Below, piece by piece: positions 35,292 through 44,015 of a stretch of 64,000 nt of DNA (its first letter is position 1; each line of letters opens with the position of its first letter). The stretch lies in NCBI GenBank assembly GCA_963781025.1, contig CAWADU010000003.1, forward strand, positions 930,001 to 994,000, read 5' to 3'. The notes beneath the pieces were generated by a model that saw only the letters and a list, made by a program, of their open reading frames with translations, did no database searches and was not told where the DNA came from. The DNA is from Tardibacter sp963781025. GTDB taxonomy: Bacteria > Pseudomonadota > Alphaproteobacteria > Sphingomonadales > Sphingomonadaceae. The position numbers and the translations under genes were made by a program.

Positions 35292-36001
35292 TGAACAAGC
35301 CTTTGGCGGGCCGGCTGGCCCTGGTAACCGGCGCGAGCCGGGGGATCGGCGCAGCGACTGCTGAAGCCCTGGCGGCGGCGGGTGCCCATGTCGTGCTGAC
35401 CGCGCGCACGACGGGCGGGCTCGAGGAAACCGAAGAGCATATTCATGCGGCCGGCGGGCTGGCCACTATCGCGCCCCTCGATCTGACCGAGCAAGAGAGC
35501 ATCACCCGCCTCGCCGATGCGATCGCCGGGCGCTGGAAGAAACTGGACCTGCTGGTGATGAACGCGGCGATGCTCGGCACATTGTCGCCCGTCCCCCACA
35601 TCGATGCCAAGGAATTCGACCGCCTGATTACGCTCAACGTCAGCGCCAACCAGCGGCTGCTCGCGGCGTTCGACCCAATGCTGCGTCAGGGCGAAGCGCC
35701 GCGTGTCATCGCGTTGACAGCCAGCGTCGCGGCATCACCACGGCCATATTGGGGCGCTTATGCCGCGTCCAAAGCCGCCCTGGAAACGCTGCTCCTCACC
35801 TATGGCGAGGAAGTGAAGAATCTGAGCGATATTCGTGTTGCGCTTGTCGATCCGGGGGCAACGGCCACCACAATGCGCGCCCGCGCATTTCCCGGTGAAG
35901 ATCCCGCAACGATCAAAAGCCCCGGCGCCGTCGGCAAGGCAATCGCCGAGATCGCCGGACAGGATTTCGAGACCGGCTACCGGGTGCGCATCGACGGGTG
36001 A
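35291..36001 (+). CDS. Short-chain dehydrogenase/reductase
   Basis: Classical SDR, 236 residues: TGASRGIGAATAEALAAAGA (cofactor loop), LVMNAAMLGTLSPV, active-site Ser in ALTASVAAS and YAASK. TGASRGIG plus the R in TART suggests NADP preference. It is translationally coupled to purF (TGATG), an arrangement frequent in sphingomonads. Substrate unknown. Confidence 0.88.
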   Translation: MNKPLAGRLALVTGASRGIGAATAEALAAAGAHVVLTARTTGGLEETEEHIHAAGGLATIAPLDLTEQESITRLADAIAGRWKKLDLLVMNAAMLGTLSPVPHIDAKEFDRLITLNVSANQRLLAAFDPMLRQGEAPRVIALTASVAASPRPYWGAYAASKAALETLLLTYGEEVKNLSDIRVALVDPGATATTMRARAFPGEDPATIKSPGAVGKAIAEIAGQDFETGYRVRIDG

Positions 36002-36047
36002 CAGCCCGGTGGTCAGGCAAGCGCGGGCTGGCCTTCCGTTGTGCATG

Positions 36048-36103
36048 AGCAATTCTCAGGTTATGTCGCCTGAACCCCAGCCTGCGCGGGTGATGGAGGG
36101 TGG
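36048..36103. repeat. Partial 'GTCATCCC' repeat element (copy C)
   Basis: The SDR-def spacer (convergent genes) contains ACCCCAGCCTGCGCGGGTGATGG. Reverse-complemented, this is CCATCACCCGCGCAGGCTGGGG, close to the arm GTCATCCCCGCGCAGGCGGG of copy B. Only one arm is evident. The nearby AGCCCG...CGGGCT at about 36004-36029 may act as a weak terminator. Confidence 0.45.
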
Positions 36104-36643
36104 TCAAGCCGCTTCGGACTTGTTCGCCTTGCGCAGTTTTTCCAGCTTCTTCAGCAGCATATCGCGCTTCAGTTTCGACAGATGGTCGATGAAAAGCACC
36201 CCGTTCAGATGGTCCATCTCATGCTGCAGGCAGGTGGCGAGAAGCCCGTCGATCGGCTCGTCATGAGCGACGCCGTCATAATCGAGCCACTTTGCCCGGA
36301 TGCGGGCCGGACGTTCCACATCGGCAAACATCTCAGGCACCGAGAGGCAGCCTTCGCTATAAACGTTAAGCTCTTCGGATTCATCGCTGACTTCCGGATT
36401 GACGAAATAGAGCGGCCTTTTGATGCGCTCACCCGTCTCTTCGTCCTCATCCTGAAGATCGATGACCAACACCCGTTTCGCCACGCCGATCTGGATGGCC
36501 GCAAGCCCGATGCCTGACGCATCGTACATCGTCTCCAGCATGTCATCCATCAGGCGGCGCAGATCGTCATCCACAACATCGACGGGCGACGAAATGGTGC
36601 GCAACCGGGGGTCGGGCGTCTCGATGATCTGGATGATGGCCAT
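36104..36643 (-). CDS. def: Peptide deformylase
   Basis: Removes N-formyl from nascent proteins. 179 residues from ATG 36643 (MAIIQIIETPDPRLRTISSP). The three metal/active-site motifs are intact: SGIGLAAIQIGV, EGCLSVPEMF and CLQHEMDHLNGVLF. The C-terminal coil (LLKKLEKLRKANKSEAA) is usual for alphaproteobacteria. Here def is not next to fmt in operon: recR lies between, with fmt divergent. Confidence 0.96.
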   Translation of the reverse strand: MAIIQIIETPDPRLRTISSPVDVVDDDLRRLMDDMLETMYDASGIGLAAIQIGVAKRVLVIDLQDEDEETGERIKRPLYFVNPEVSDESEELNVYSEGCLSVPEMFADVERPARIRAKWLDYDGVAHDEPIDGLLATCLQHEMDHLNGVLFIDHLSKLKRDMLLKKLEKLRKANKSEAA

Positions 36644-36693
36644 ATGCATCAGCTAGGTTCACCAATGCCCTTGGTCAAGATATCGCGAGCGGA

Positions 36694-37290
36694 TTATCCC
36701 ACGGGACGCCGCGCGCGAAGCGCCTGGGCCAGCGTTCCCTCGTCCAGATAGTCGAGTTCGCCACCCACTGGCAGGCCATGCGCCAATTGGGTGAGGCGCA
36801 CCGGAAACTGCTCCAGCCGCTCCGCGACATAATGAGCGGTCGTCTGGCCTTCCAACGTCGCATTCATCGCCAGCACAACCTCGTCGATGCCGCCTGCAGC
36901 GACACGCCCGATCAGGGTGTCGATCGAAAGATCTTCGGGCCTGACGCCATCAAGCGCCGAAAGCCGCCCCCCAAGAACATGAAAACGACCGGGGAAAAGC
37001 CGTGACCGGTCGAGCGCCCACAGATCGGCCACCTCCTCGACCACGCACAATAATCGCGAATCGCGCCGGGAATCCACACAGATGCCGCACGGATCACGGG
37101 TATCAATATTGCCGCACGTCGCGCAGGTGACGAGGCGGGCCTCTACGGCCTGCAACGCCCGGACCAGCGGGGCCAGCGTGGTTTCGCGCCGTTTCAGCAT
37201 GTGCAGGACAGCGCGCCGGGCCGACCGGGGCCCAAGACCGGGAAGCCGCGCCAGCGCCTGAACCAAGGCTTCAATTTCCGTGGATACCAT
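36694..37290 (-). CDS. recR: Recombination mediator protein RecR
   Basis: Loads RecA together with RecO. 198 residues: helix-hairpin-helix LARLPGLGPRSARRAVLHML, the C4 zinc finger CATCGNIDTRDPCGIC and a Toprim domain (LLCVVEEVADLWALDRS). recO is also in the window at 45.9 kb. Confidence 0.95.
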   Translation of the reverse strand: MVSTEIEALVQALARLPGLGPRSARRAVLHMLKRRETTLAPLVRALQAVEARLVTCATCGNIDTRDPCGICVDSRRDSRLLCVVEEVADLWALDRSRLFPGRFHVLGGRLSALDGVRPEDLSIDTLIGRVAAGGIDEVVLAMNATLEGQTTAHYVAERLEQFPVRLTQLAHGLPVGGELDYLDEGTLAQALRARRPVG

Positions 37291-37343
37291 AAGCTTCTGG
37301 ATATGGGCTTGCGCGTACCTTTGCCAAGCGTTTACGCGAAGAC

Positions 37344-38249
37344 ATGCGCATTGCCTTCATGGGAACCCCGGCTTTTGCCGTGCCGACGCTCAATTCACTT
37401 GTTGGAGCAGGGCATGACATCGTCGCGGTCTACAGCCAACCGCCAAGGCCCGCCGGGCGCGGCAAGGCGCCCCAACTCTCGCCTGTCCATGCGCGAGCCG
37501 AAGCCCTGGGCATAGCCGTCCATACCCCCGAATCGCTTCGCAGCGTCGAAACGCAGGACGGATTCAGGGCGCTCGACATCGATGTGGCCGTGGTCGCGGC
37601 CTATGGCCTGATCCTGCCCCAGCCCATTCTGGACGCGCCAAAATACGGCTGCCTCAATGTCCACGCCTCGCTCCTGCCGCGCTGGCGGGGAGCAGCGCCC
37701 ATCCAGAGAGCGATCCTTGCCGGCGATGCTCAAACCGGCGTGACGATCATGAAGATCGAAAAGGGCCTGGACACCGGGGCAATGCTGGATGTCGCGACAA
37801 TCCCGATCGACCGCAAGACGGCGGGCCAGCTCACCGGTGAACTGGCGGATTTGGGCGCGCGGCAGATGGTGGATGTTCTGGGACGACTGCCCATTATCGA
37901 GCCCCGGCCGCAGCCTGAAGAGGGAATCATCTACGCCGCCAAGATCGACAAGGCGGAGGCCCATCTCGATTTCCGCCAGAGCGCCATCGAGGTCGAGCGC
38001 GCCATTCGCGCATTCAATCCCGCACCGGGCGCCTGGTGCGAAATCATGGATGAACGGGTGAAGATCCTGGCGGCCGAGATTGCCGATGAAGGCGGCAAGG
38101 CCGGTGCGATCATCGACGAGGACTTGACTATCGCCTGCGGCACAGGTGCGATCCGCCCGACGCTTGTCCAGCGGCAAGGCAAGGCGGCGATGGAACCGAC
38201 CGCCCTGTTGCGCGGCTGGGCCATCCCTCTGGGGACGGTTGTCGGATGA
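37344..38249 (+). CDS. fmt: Methionyl-tRNA formyltransferase
   Basis: Formylates initiator Met-tRNA. 301 residues beginning MRIAFMGTPAFAVPTLNSLV; folate/catalytic motif CLNVHASLLPRWRGAAPIQR with the conserved N-H-S/LLP region, then TGVTIMKIEKGLDTGAMLDV. It overlaps truA by 4 nt (ATGA). Confidence 0.96.
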   Translation: MRIAFMGTPAFAVPTLNSLVGAGHDIVAVYSQPPRPAGRGKAPQLSPVHARAEALGIAVHTPESLRSVETQDGFRALDIDVAVVAAYGLILPQPILDAPKYGCLNVHASLLPRWRGAAPIQRAILAGDAQTGVTIMKIEKGLDTGAMLDVATIPIDRKTAGQLTGELADLGARQMVDVLGRLPIIEPRPQPEEGIIYAAKIDKAEAHLDFRQSAIEVERAIRAFNPAPGAWCEIMDERVKILAAEIADEGGKAGAIIDEDLTIACGTGAIRPTLVQRQGKAAMEPTALLRGWAIPLGTVVG

Positions 38250-38989
38250 CGCGCTATCGCTTCACGGTGGAATATGATGGCCGCCCGTTCATGGGCTGGC
38301 AACGGCAGGCGCATGGCCCTTCGGTTCAACAAGCGATCGAGGAGGCACTTGGGCGCATTACGGGCGAAAATGCGGTGGCGCATGCGTCCGGGCGGACGGA
38401 TGCGGGCGTTCACGCGCGCGGACAGGTCATGCATGTCGATCTCGACTATGCCATCACTCCTTTCCGGCTGGCGGAGGCTTTGAACGCGCAATTGCGGCCC
38501 GATCCCATCGCGATTCGTGATTGCACGAAGGTGCCCGGCGACTGGCATGCGCGCTTTTCCTGTGTCGGGCGGGCCTATGACTATCGCATCGTCAATCGCC
38601 GCGCGCCGCTGACCATTGATGCGGGGTTGGCGTGGCGGGTGCCTGTGGCCCTTGATGCAGACGCCATGCACGAGGCCGCCCAGCGGCTGGTCGGGCATCA
38701 TGACTTCACCACGTTCCGGTCGGTACAATGTCAGTCGGATAGTCCGGTCAAGACGCTCGACCGGCTGGATGTAAAGCGCGTGGGGGAGGAAATCATCGTG
38801 CGGGCGGAAGCCCGGTCCTTCCTCCATCATCAGGTGCGCTCGATGGTGGGCTGCCTGTCGTTGGTCGGCCGCGGAAAATGGAGCGTGGACGACCTTGAAG
38901 CCGCGCTCGACGCCCGCGACCGCAGCGCCCTAGGCCTTAATGCTCCGCCGGACGGCCTCTATTTCATACACGCGCGCTACGAAGATTGA
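38246..38989 (+). CDS. truA: tRNA pseudouridine(38-40) synthase TruA
   Basis: Isomerises U38-40 in tRNA anticodon arms. 247 residues. MTRYRFTVEYDGRPFMGWQR is the N-terminal signature; the catalytic Asp lies in ASGRTDAGVHARGQVMH; LHHQVRSMVGCLSLVGRGKW marks the C-terminus. Co-transcribed with fmt. Confidence 0.96.
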   Translation: MTRYRFTVEYDGRPFMGWQRQAHGPSVQQAIEEALGRITGENAVAHASGRTDAGVHARGQVMHVDLDYAITPFRLAEALNAQLRPDPIAIRDCTKVPGDWHARFSCVGRAYDYRIVNRRAPLTIDAGLAWRVPVALDADAMHEAAQRLVGHHDFTTFRSVQCQSDSPVKTLDRLDVKRVGEEIIVRAEARSFLHHQVRSMVGCLSLVGRGKWSVDDLEAALDARDRSALGLNAPPDGLYFIHARYED

Positions 38990-39056
38990 GCGGGTCCGGG
39001 CGGCGCCGGATCGGGCGGTTCAGGAAGAAAACATGCCGCCAAAACCATGCGCGCAT

Positions 39057-39090
39057 AAAAAAGGCGGACCATCAGGCCCGCCCTTTTCTC
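39057..39090. terminator. Bidirectional rho-independent terminator between truA and exbD
   Basis: AAAAAAGGCGGACCATCAGG followed by CCCGCCCTTTTCTC forms an 8-bp stem (GGCGGACC/GGCCCGCC with one wobble) around ATCA. It is followed by a T-run on both strands, six T on the minus strand, so it can end both the fmt-truA and the tonB-exbB-exbD-exbD transcripts. Confidence 0.8.
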
Positions 39091-39106
39091 GATGACATTG
39101 CCCGGA

Positions 39107-39532
39107 TCAATCGCCGGAATAACGTTCGTTGCCGACAAAACCCATCTTGGTCACCTGGCTCTGCTTCGCCACAGCCAGCACCTGGTCGACAACGCCGTAA
39201 TGGGCATTGGGATCGGGTTCGAGGTGCAACTCGGGTTCCGGATCCATCTGTGTCGTCTGACGCAGATAGCTTTTCAGCGTTGCCGGCGTGATGGGCGAGC
39301 CGTTCCAGTAGATGGTGTTCGCGGGATCGATCCTGACCACATTCTTGATCGGATCAATGGGCGGAGGTTGATTCGGCACACTTTGCGGCAGGTCAAGCTT
39401 CACCGCATGCGTCTGCACCGGGATGGTAATGATGAACATGATCAGAAGGACCAGCATCACGTCGATAAGCGGCGTGGTGTTGATGTCCATCATCGGTTCA
39501 TCGTCACCGCCCCCTCCAACTGACATAGCCAT
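39107..39532 (-). CDS. exbD: Biopolymer transport protein ExbD (second copy)
   Basis: Proton-motive-force coupling subunit of the TonB system; 141 residues. A short cytoplasmic N-terminus is followed by the single helix PLIDVMLVLLIMFIITIPV with the essential membrane Asp, then a periplasmic domain (LPQSVPNQPPPIDPIKN, TQMDPEPELHLEPDPNAHYG). It is similar in layout to the ExbD encoded 28 nt upstream and ends the operon. Confidence 0.92.
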   Translation of the reverse strand: MAMSVGGGGDDEPMMDINTTPLIDVMLVLLIMFIITIPVQTHAVKLDLPQSVPNQPPPIDPIKNVVRIDPANTIYWNGSPITPATLKSYLRQTTQMDPEPELHLEPDPNAHYGVVDQVLAVAKQSQVTKMGFVGNERYSGD

Positions 39533-39560
39533 AGATTTTACTCCTTAGCCGGGACGGCGT

Positions 39561-40046
39561 TTACAGACGGGGTGTGGCATAGCCCGGAGGCGGTTCGGAA
39601 ATGAACCCTACCTTCACGAAGCCCGCGCGTTGCATGGTGTAGATCACCCCGCCGACGCAGCGATAGCTCGCGTTCTGGTCACCACGAATGTGGACTTCGG
39701 GCAGTTCCGTGACGCCACCGGCACTTTCCTGTCTGGCGATTTCCTTCCTCAACGCAGCCACGCCGCGATCGAGAAGGGTCGCCTTGTCGGCAACCCGTTG
39801 CACGCCCCAATAGGTTTCGCACTGGCCATTCACCTCACGCACGGAAAGCAGGACGTTTTCCGGCTTGGTGGTGGTCGGCTCGTTGATGACCTTGGGCAAT
39901 TGCAGCGGAACCGTCTGAATCACGACGGGAACGGTAATAAGAAAGATGATGAGCAGAACCAACATGACGTCGACGAGCGGCGTCGTATTGATTTCCGACA
40001 TTGGTCTGTCTTCTTCGCCATCCCCCGTGCCGACACTCATGGCCAT
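39561..40046 (-). CDS. exbD: Biopolymer transport protein ExbD (first copy)
   Basis: 161 residues. The N-terminal MSVGTGDGEEDRPMSEINTT and helix PLVDVMLVLLIIFLITVPVV with conserved Asp are ExbD hallmarks. The periplasmic part (VLLSVREVNGQCETYWGVQR, ELPEVHIRGDQNASYRCVGG) has two cysteines absent from the second copy. It sits between exbB and the second exbD; two ExbDs per TonB operon occur in sphingomonads and xanthomonads. Confidence 0.92.
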   Translation of the reverse strand: MAMSVGTGDGEEDRPMSEINTTPLVDVMLVLLIIFLITVPVVIQTVPLQLPKVINEPTTTKPENVLLSVREVNGQCETYWGVQRVADKATLLDRGVAALRKEIARQESAGGVTELPEVHIRGDQNASYRCVGGVIYTMQRAGFVKVGFISEPPPGYATPRL

Positions 40047-40153
40047 GGTTTCAGGTCCTATCTCTCAACTTCGTATCGATGCCGGACATCCGGCTTTATC
40101 GGAACTCCCAGGCGTGGGCGAAACAAGCCGCCACGCCTGGCAGAGGCGTCCGA

Positions 40154-40906
40154 TCAGACGCGGGGCGACGCCGTGGCGGTCGCCGCCGGCGCCTTGGCCG
40201 CGCTGGTCGCAGCGATGGGCTTCATGGCCGTCGGACGAACGGCGCCGCCCGACATCATGTAACCATAAAGGTCGGACGAAAAAGCGTTGAGCTGTTCCAT
40301 CGCAGCCTTGTTGCGGCGCATCACCCAGTTGTAGCCAAGCACGGCGGGAACGGCGACGGCCAGACCGAGAGCGGTCATGATCAGCGCTTCACCAACCGGA
40401 CCCGCAACCGCGTCGATCGAAGCCTGACCGGCGGAACCGATCTTGATCAGAGCGCGGTAGATGCCGATGACGGTACCGAACAGACCGATAAACGGCGCGG
40501 TCGAACCCACGGTTGCCAGGAAAGCGAGACCGGTCTGAAGCTTGTTTCCGATAAGGGCCTGGCTGCGCGACAGGGAGCTGTGCATCCATTCGTGTTGATC
40601 GATCGGATCGGTCAGCTTGCTGTGCTGGTCGGCAGCGACGAGGCCATCGTCGACGATCTGGCGATACGCGCTGTTCTTTTCGAGCTTCGCGGCGCCATCC
40701 TTCAGGCTGGCCTGATTCCAGAACACCCGACGAACCGTCCTTGCCTGCTTGAATATCTTCTGCTGTTCGAACACCTTGGTGAACATGATGTACCAGGACA
40801 CCACCGACATGAAGACCAGAATAAGGAAAACGGACCATGCAATGGTCCCGCCCTGCTGAAGTGCGGCCATCAGGCCATAGGGGTTCGAATTTGCCGCGTG
40901 TTCCAT
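40154..40906 (-). CDS. exbB: MotA/TolQ/ExbB proton channel protein
   Basis: 250 residues, three helices. TM1 is GGTIAWSVFLILVFMSVVSW; the TM2-TM3 core has LAFLATVGSTAPFIGLFGTV with the conserved Thr/Gly-rich channel pattern, then GEALIMTALGLAVAVPAVLG. The C-terminal tail is Ala/Thr/Pro-rich and probably disordered. It works with the two ExbDs and TonB in the same operon to energise outer-membrane receptors. Confidence 0.92.
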   Translation of the reverse strand: MEHAANSNPYGLMAALQQGGTIAWSVFLILVFMSVVSWYIMFTKVFEQQKIFKQARTVRRVFWNQASLKDGAAKLEKNSAYRQIVDDGLVAADQHSKLTDPIDQHEWMHSSLSRSQALIGNKLQTGLAFLATVGSTAPFIGLFGTVIGIYRALIKIGSAGQASIDAVAGPVGEALIMTALGLAVAVPAVLGYNWVMRRNKAAMEQLNAFSSDLYGYMMSGGAVRPTAMKPIAATSAAKAPAATATASPRV

Positions 40907-40983
40907 CTCAATTACCTCTCAAATCCCAATATCATAAATTCGGCTGTCAGCGCCTGTAAAAGGCGGACAGCCGATAAGTTTCA

Positions 40984-41628
40984 TCAGTCCCGGGGCAACT
41001 GCCACCGCACCTTGTCGTTATATGAGGAAGCCATCGGATTGCCCGCTGCATCCTTCGCCGGAGTGAACCGGCCGCGACGCTGGTAGAGCTTGCAGGTCGC
41101 CTCATCCAAAGCCGCCGAGCCGCTCGAAGACGTTACCGTGCAACTTGCCACCCGTCCTTCCGCATCGACTTCGACCCTGACGCCCGTGATGCCCTCTTCG
41201 CCGGCGCGTTGTGCCGAACCCGGATAGTCGTCGGTTGAGAACCAGGACTGACGACGTCCCTTGGGACTCGCGCCCGAGGCCTGGCTCCGCTGCTGCACGA
41301 CCGCAGGCGGAGGCGGAGCGGTAATCACAGGCGGCGTTGGAATGGAAACCATCACCGGAGGCGGTGGCGCCATCGGGGTCACAACGACCACCGGCGGCGG
41401 CGCGATTGGCGGCGGTGACACTTCAGGCTCCGGCGGCGGCGGCGGGGGCTCCTCCTCCGGCGGCTTGGCCTCCTGGACGTCGAACGTTTCGAGCACGGTC
41501 GGCATCTTCTTGATCACATTGTAAGCCAAGCCAGTAACAAAGGCGTAGCCCAATGCGGCGTGAAGAAGTGCAACAACACCGATCGCGACGATTCGACGGG
41601 TGCTCATCTGCTGATCAGCGTAAGCCAT
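40984..41628 (-). CDS. tonB: TonB energy transducer
   Basis: 214 residues from ATG 41628. The N-terminal anchor helix is RIVAIGVVALLHAALGYAFV, then a very proline-rich span (about residues 47-115, e.g. PPEEEPPPPPPEPEVSPPPI) crossing the periplasm, then a TonB C-terminal domain (ITGVRVEVDAEGRVASCTVT, ALDEATCKLYQRRGRFTPAK). The frame extends 68 codons further upstream without similarity. It heads the operon tonB-exbB-exbD-exbD. Confidence 0.92.
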   Translation of the reverse strand: MAYADQQMSTRRIVAIGVVALLHAALGYAFVTGLAYNVIKKMPTVLETFDVQEAKPPEEEPPPPPPEPEVSPPPIAPPPVVVVTPMAPPPPVMVSIPTPPVITAPPPPAVVQQRSQASGASPKGRRQSWFSTDDYPGSAQRAGEEGITGVRVEVDAEGRVASCTVTSSSGSAALDEATCKLYQRRGRFTPAKDAAGNPMASSYNDKVRWQLPRD

Positions 41629-41893
41629 TAACCCGCGACTTTCCTCCAAAACGAATTTTTCAGACCCGGCAGAGAGCGTCCCCCTCCCGGATAGGTGGCT
41701 TCTGGTTGCCCAGCCGCCTTCCCTATTGAACGGCTTAAGATTACCAAAGGTCGGTTCATTACCTTCGAGAAACCCGCCGGGCAACCGCTTTATCGCGACA
41801 GCGCGCTGTCTTTGACAAAGCGCAAAGGGCACGAGAAGCTTGGAACCCGTAAGACAGTGCTAACGGAAATTAACGGCCAAGGGAAGTTCCAGC

Positions 41894-42754
41894 ATGAAGC
41901 AGTTGACATTTGTGTTTTTATTCATGCTGATTGGAATGGCGGAGGTGCATCCGCTCTTCGCTATCCCTGCCCAGGCCAAAGCAAATGAACAGCGGATTTA
42001 TGTGCTTACCAGATACGCCGATCTCGCCGATCTGGCTCTCGGCGCGCCCATCGTTGCCGACGCAATGATACGCAAAGCGAGCCGACTGAGCGAAAAAAAA
42101 TCTCCGGGAATCCCCACGGGCCATGCAAGATTTGTTGTCACCGCCACGGTTAAGCGGCTGATTACGAGCAACCGCTCGCTGCCGGCAAATCTCAGCTATC
42201 TCGTCGACGTACGGCTCGATTCACGTGGCAAGCCGCCGAAATTAAAGGGTTCTCACGTTTTCCTGTTCCTCAAGCCTTCGGCGGGCAGGTCGGATCAATT
42301 CGTATTGAGCGCCCGCAACGGCCAGATTGGCTGGTCAGACGAAGCCGACAAGATGATTCGCGCGATATTGACCGAGGCGGCTGAACCAAAAAACCAGTTC
42401 CAGATCACGGGCATCGGCAACGCTTTTTATGCCCCCGGCACGGTTCCCGGTGAATCCGAAACCCAGATATTCCTGACCACCGCCGATCAGCGGCCCGTAT
42501 CCCTGTCGATCCTGCGACGGCCGGGGGAAAATTCGCGCTGGTCCGTTTCATTGGGCGAAATCGTCGACGAATTGACGAAGCCCGCGGATCGAAACACCCT
42601 GCTTTGGTACCGGCTCGCGTGTTTTCTGCCCGCGCAAATGCCCGAATCATCCCTCAGCGGATCCAGTGCAGCCGACCACGACGCCATCATCGCGGACTAT
42701 GCATTTGTTCTAAAGCAACTGGGTCCTTGCGGGCGCCAATCGTCCCGGACCTGA
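41894..42754 (+). CDS. Secreted protein of unknown function
   Basis: 286 residues with signal peptide (MKQLTFVFLFMLIGMAEVHP, cleavage near AQA-KA). The mature part is mixed alpha/beta with GHARFVVTATVKRLITSNRS and GSHVFLFLKPSAGRSDQFVL; one Cys pair near the C-terminus. A strong ribosome-binding site (AAGGGAAG) precedes the ATG. I do not recognise the family. It is divergent from tonB; the 265-nt spacer holds no other gene. Confidence 0.75.
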   Translation: MKQLTFVFLFMLIGMAEVHPLFAIPAQAKANEQRIYVLTRYADLADLALGAPIVADAMIRKASRLSEKKSPGIPTGHARFVVTATVKRLITSNRSLPANLSYLVDVRLDSRGKPPKLKGSHVFLFLKPSAGRSDQFVLSARNGQIGWSDEADKMIRAILTEAAEPKNQFQITGIGNAFYAPGTVPGESETQIFLTTADQRPVSLSILRRPGENSRWSVSLGEIVDELTKPADRNTLLWYRLACFLPAQMPESSLSGSSAADHDAIIADYAFVLKQLGPCGRQSSRT

Positions 42755-42779
42755 AGTCAGGTCAAAGCGAGGGGACAAA

Positions 42780-43184
42780 TCAAAAAGAGGCCAGCTCAAC
42801 GCCCACGGCCCGACAGTCGGGATAGACATCGGGCTTGCGCGTCGAAACGCGAAGCGCCGTAACGCCCTTGCGCGCCGCAACCATGTCGTAAATCTCGCGC
42901 GCCAGCGTTTCCTGCAGGTTGAACCGCCTACCCTCGACAAGCGCGACGACGCCGGACCGCAGAAAGTCATAGTTCCACGCACGATCCGCTTGGTCGCTGT
43001 CGGCAAAGCTGGTTTCGTCCAGCCACACCTCGATGGTCACGTGCAGCCGCTGCAGATTGCCGATTTCAAACTCGTGAAAGCCGATATCCAGCGGCAACTC
43101 GAAATCTTCGAGCACGATTCTTCGGGTTTTGGCCTTCAGTCCAGAGGGCACCATGCCATGCAGATAGGGCGTGAATTCAGTCAT
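42780..43184 (-). CDS. folB: Dihydroneopterin aldolase family protein
   Basis: 134 residues. FolB/PTPS tunnel-fold signature: LPLDIGFHEFEIGNLQRLHV with catalytic Glu, YDFLRSGVVALVEGRRFNLQ and VSTRKPDVYPDCRAVGVELA with the conserved Lys/Pro. It converts dihydroneopterin to hydroxymethyl-dihydropterin, the substrate of FolK (encoded at 59.2 kb). It overlaps the upstream pteridine-reductase-like gene by 4 nt. Confidence 0.88.
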   Translation of the reverse strand: MTEFTPYLHGMVPSGLKAKTRRIVLEDFELPLDIGFHEFEIGNLQRLHVTIEVWLDETSFADSDQADRAWNYDFLRSGVVALVEGRRFNLQETLAREIYDMVAARKGVTALRVSTRKPDVYPDCRAVGVELASF

Positions 43185-43960
43185 TTCGTCCTCTTTGCCA
43201 TGTCACCCAGAAACTGGACATCTCGCGTCAAGCCCAGGAAACGCTGCCCACCGTCAAGAACGATCGTCTGTCCGGTAAATCCTGGCGCGGCAATGACGTA
43301 GCGAAGCGCCGCGACCAGGTCATCGATGGTCATACCCCGCCCAAGCGCTGTCATCGCATGGACAGCTTCGAAATTTTCTCGCGATTGCGGACCCGACACC
43401 AGCGTCGCCGCCGGTGCAATGCCACACACCCTTATCCGTTTTGCCGCCAGATCGCGTGCGCTGAGCTCGGTCAATCCGGCCAGCAGCATCTTGCTGAGCG
43501 TATAGGTAAAGAAGTCCGGGTTCGGAGAGGCGAGCTTTGCATCAAGTAGGTTAACGATGAGGCCGCCCCTGCCCTCCGGCACCACCTCTGCAAATCTTTG
43601 CGTGAGCAGCGCGGGCGCGCGGGCATTGGCATCGATATGCGCCGCCCAGGCTCCGGTATCGAAATCCGCCAGCGAATCGAGCACAAAGCGGCTGGCGTTG
43701 TTCACCAGGAGGCCGACCGGCGGCAGGCCATCAAGCGCCGCGAATATGCGGTCGGCACAATCCGCATCGGCAAGGTCTGCCTGGACGATGCTGGCGTTGC
43801 CAAGTTCGGCCGCCAACGCTTCCGCCTCATTACGCGAACGGCTGAAGTGGATCAGGACATGCCAGCCATCGGCCGCCAGCGCACGAGCGAAGGCAGCGCC
43901 GATGCGTTTCGCGCCGCCGGTGACGATTGCCGTTCTTGGACTGCCGAATTCCGGGGTCAT
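43181..43960 (-). CDS. SDR oxidoreductase resembling pteridine reductase FolM/PTR1
   Basis: 259 residues. The cofactor loop is TGGAKRIGAAFARALAADGW, i.e. TGX3RXG, where Arg replaces the usual Gly; this is the hallmark of PTR1/FolM pteridine reductases. LLVNNASRFVLDSL and the active-site YTLSK follow. Coupling with folB (ATGA) supports a role in dihydromonapterin or folate metabolism. ATG 43960 is chosen; the longer frame upstream overlaps uvrC's start on the other strand. Confidence 0.85.
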   Translation of the reverse strand: MTPEFGSPRTAIVTGGAKRIGAAFARALAADGWHVLIHFSRSRNEAEALAAELGNASIVQADLADADCADRIFAALDGLPPVGLLVNNASRFVLDSLADFDTGAWAAHIDANARAPALLTQRFAEVVPEGRGGLIVNLLDAKLASPNPDFFTYTLSKMLLAGLTELSARDLAAKRIRVCGIAPAATLVSGPQSRENFEAVHAMTALGRGMTIDDLVAALRYVIAAPGFTGQTIVLDGGQRFLGLTRDVQFLGDMAKRTK

Positions 43961-44015
43961 GATTTTGCGCGATAGACCCGGTTGAGCGAACAGGCAACCA
44001 CGCCTACCTGTATCG

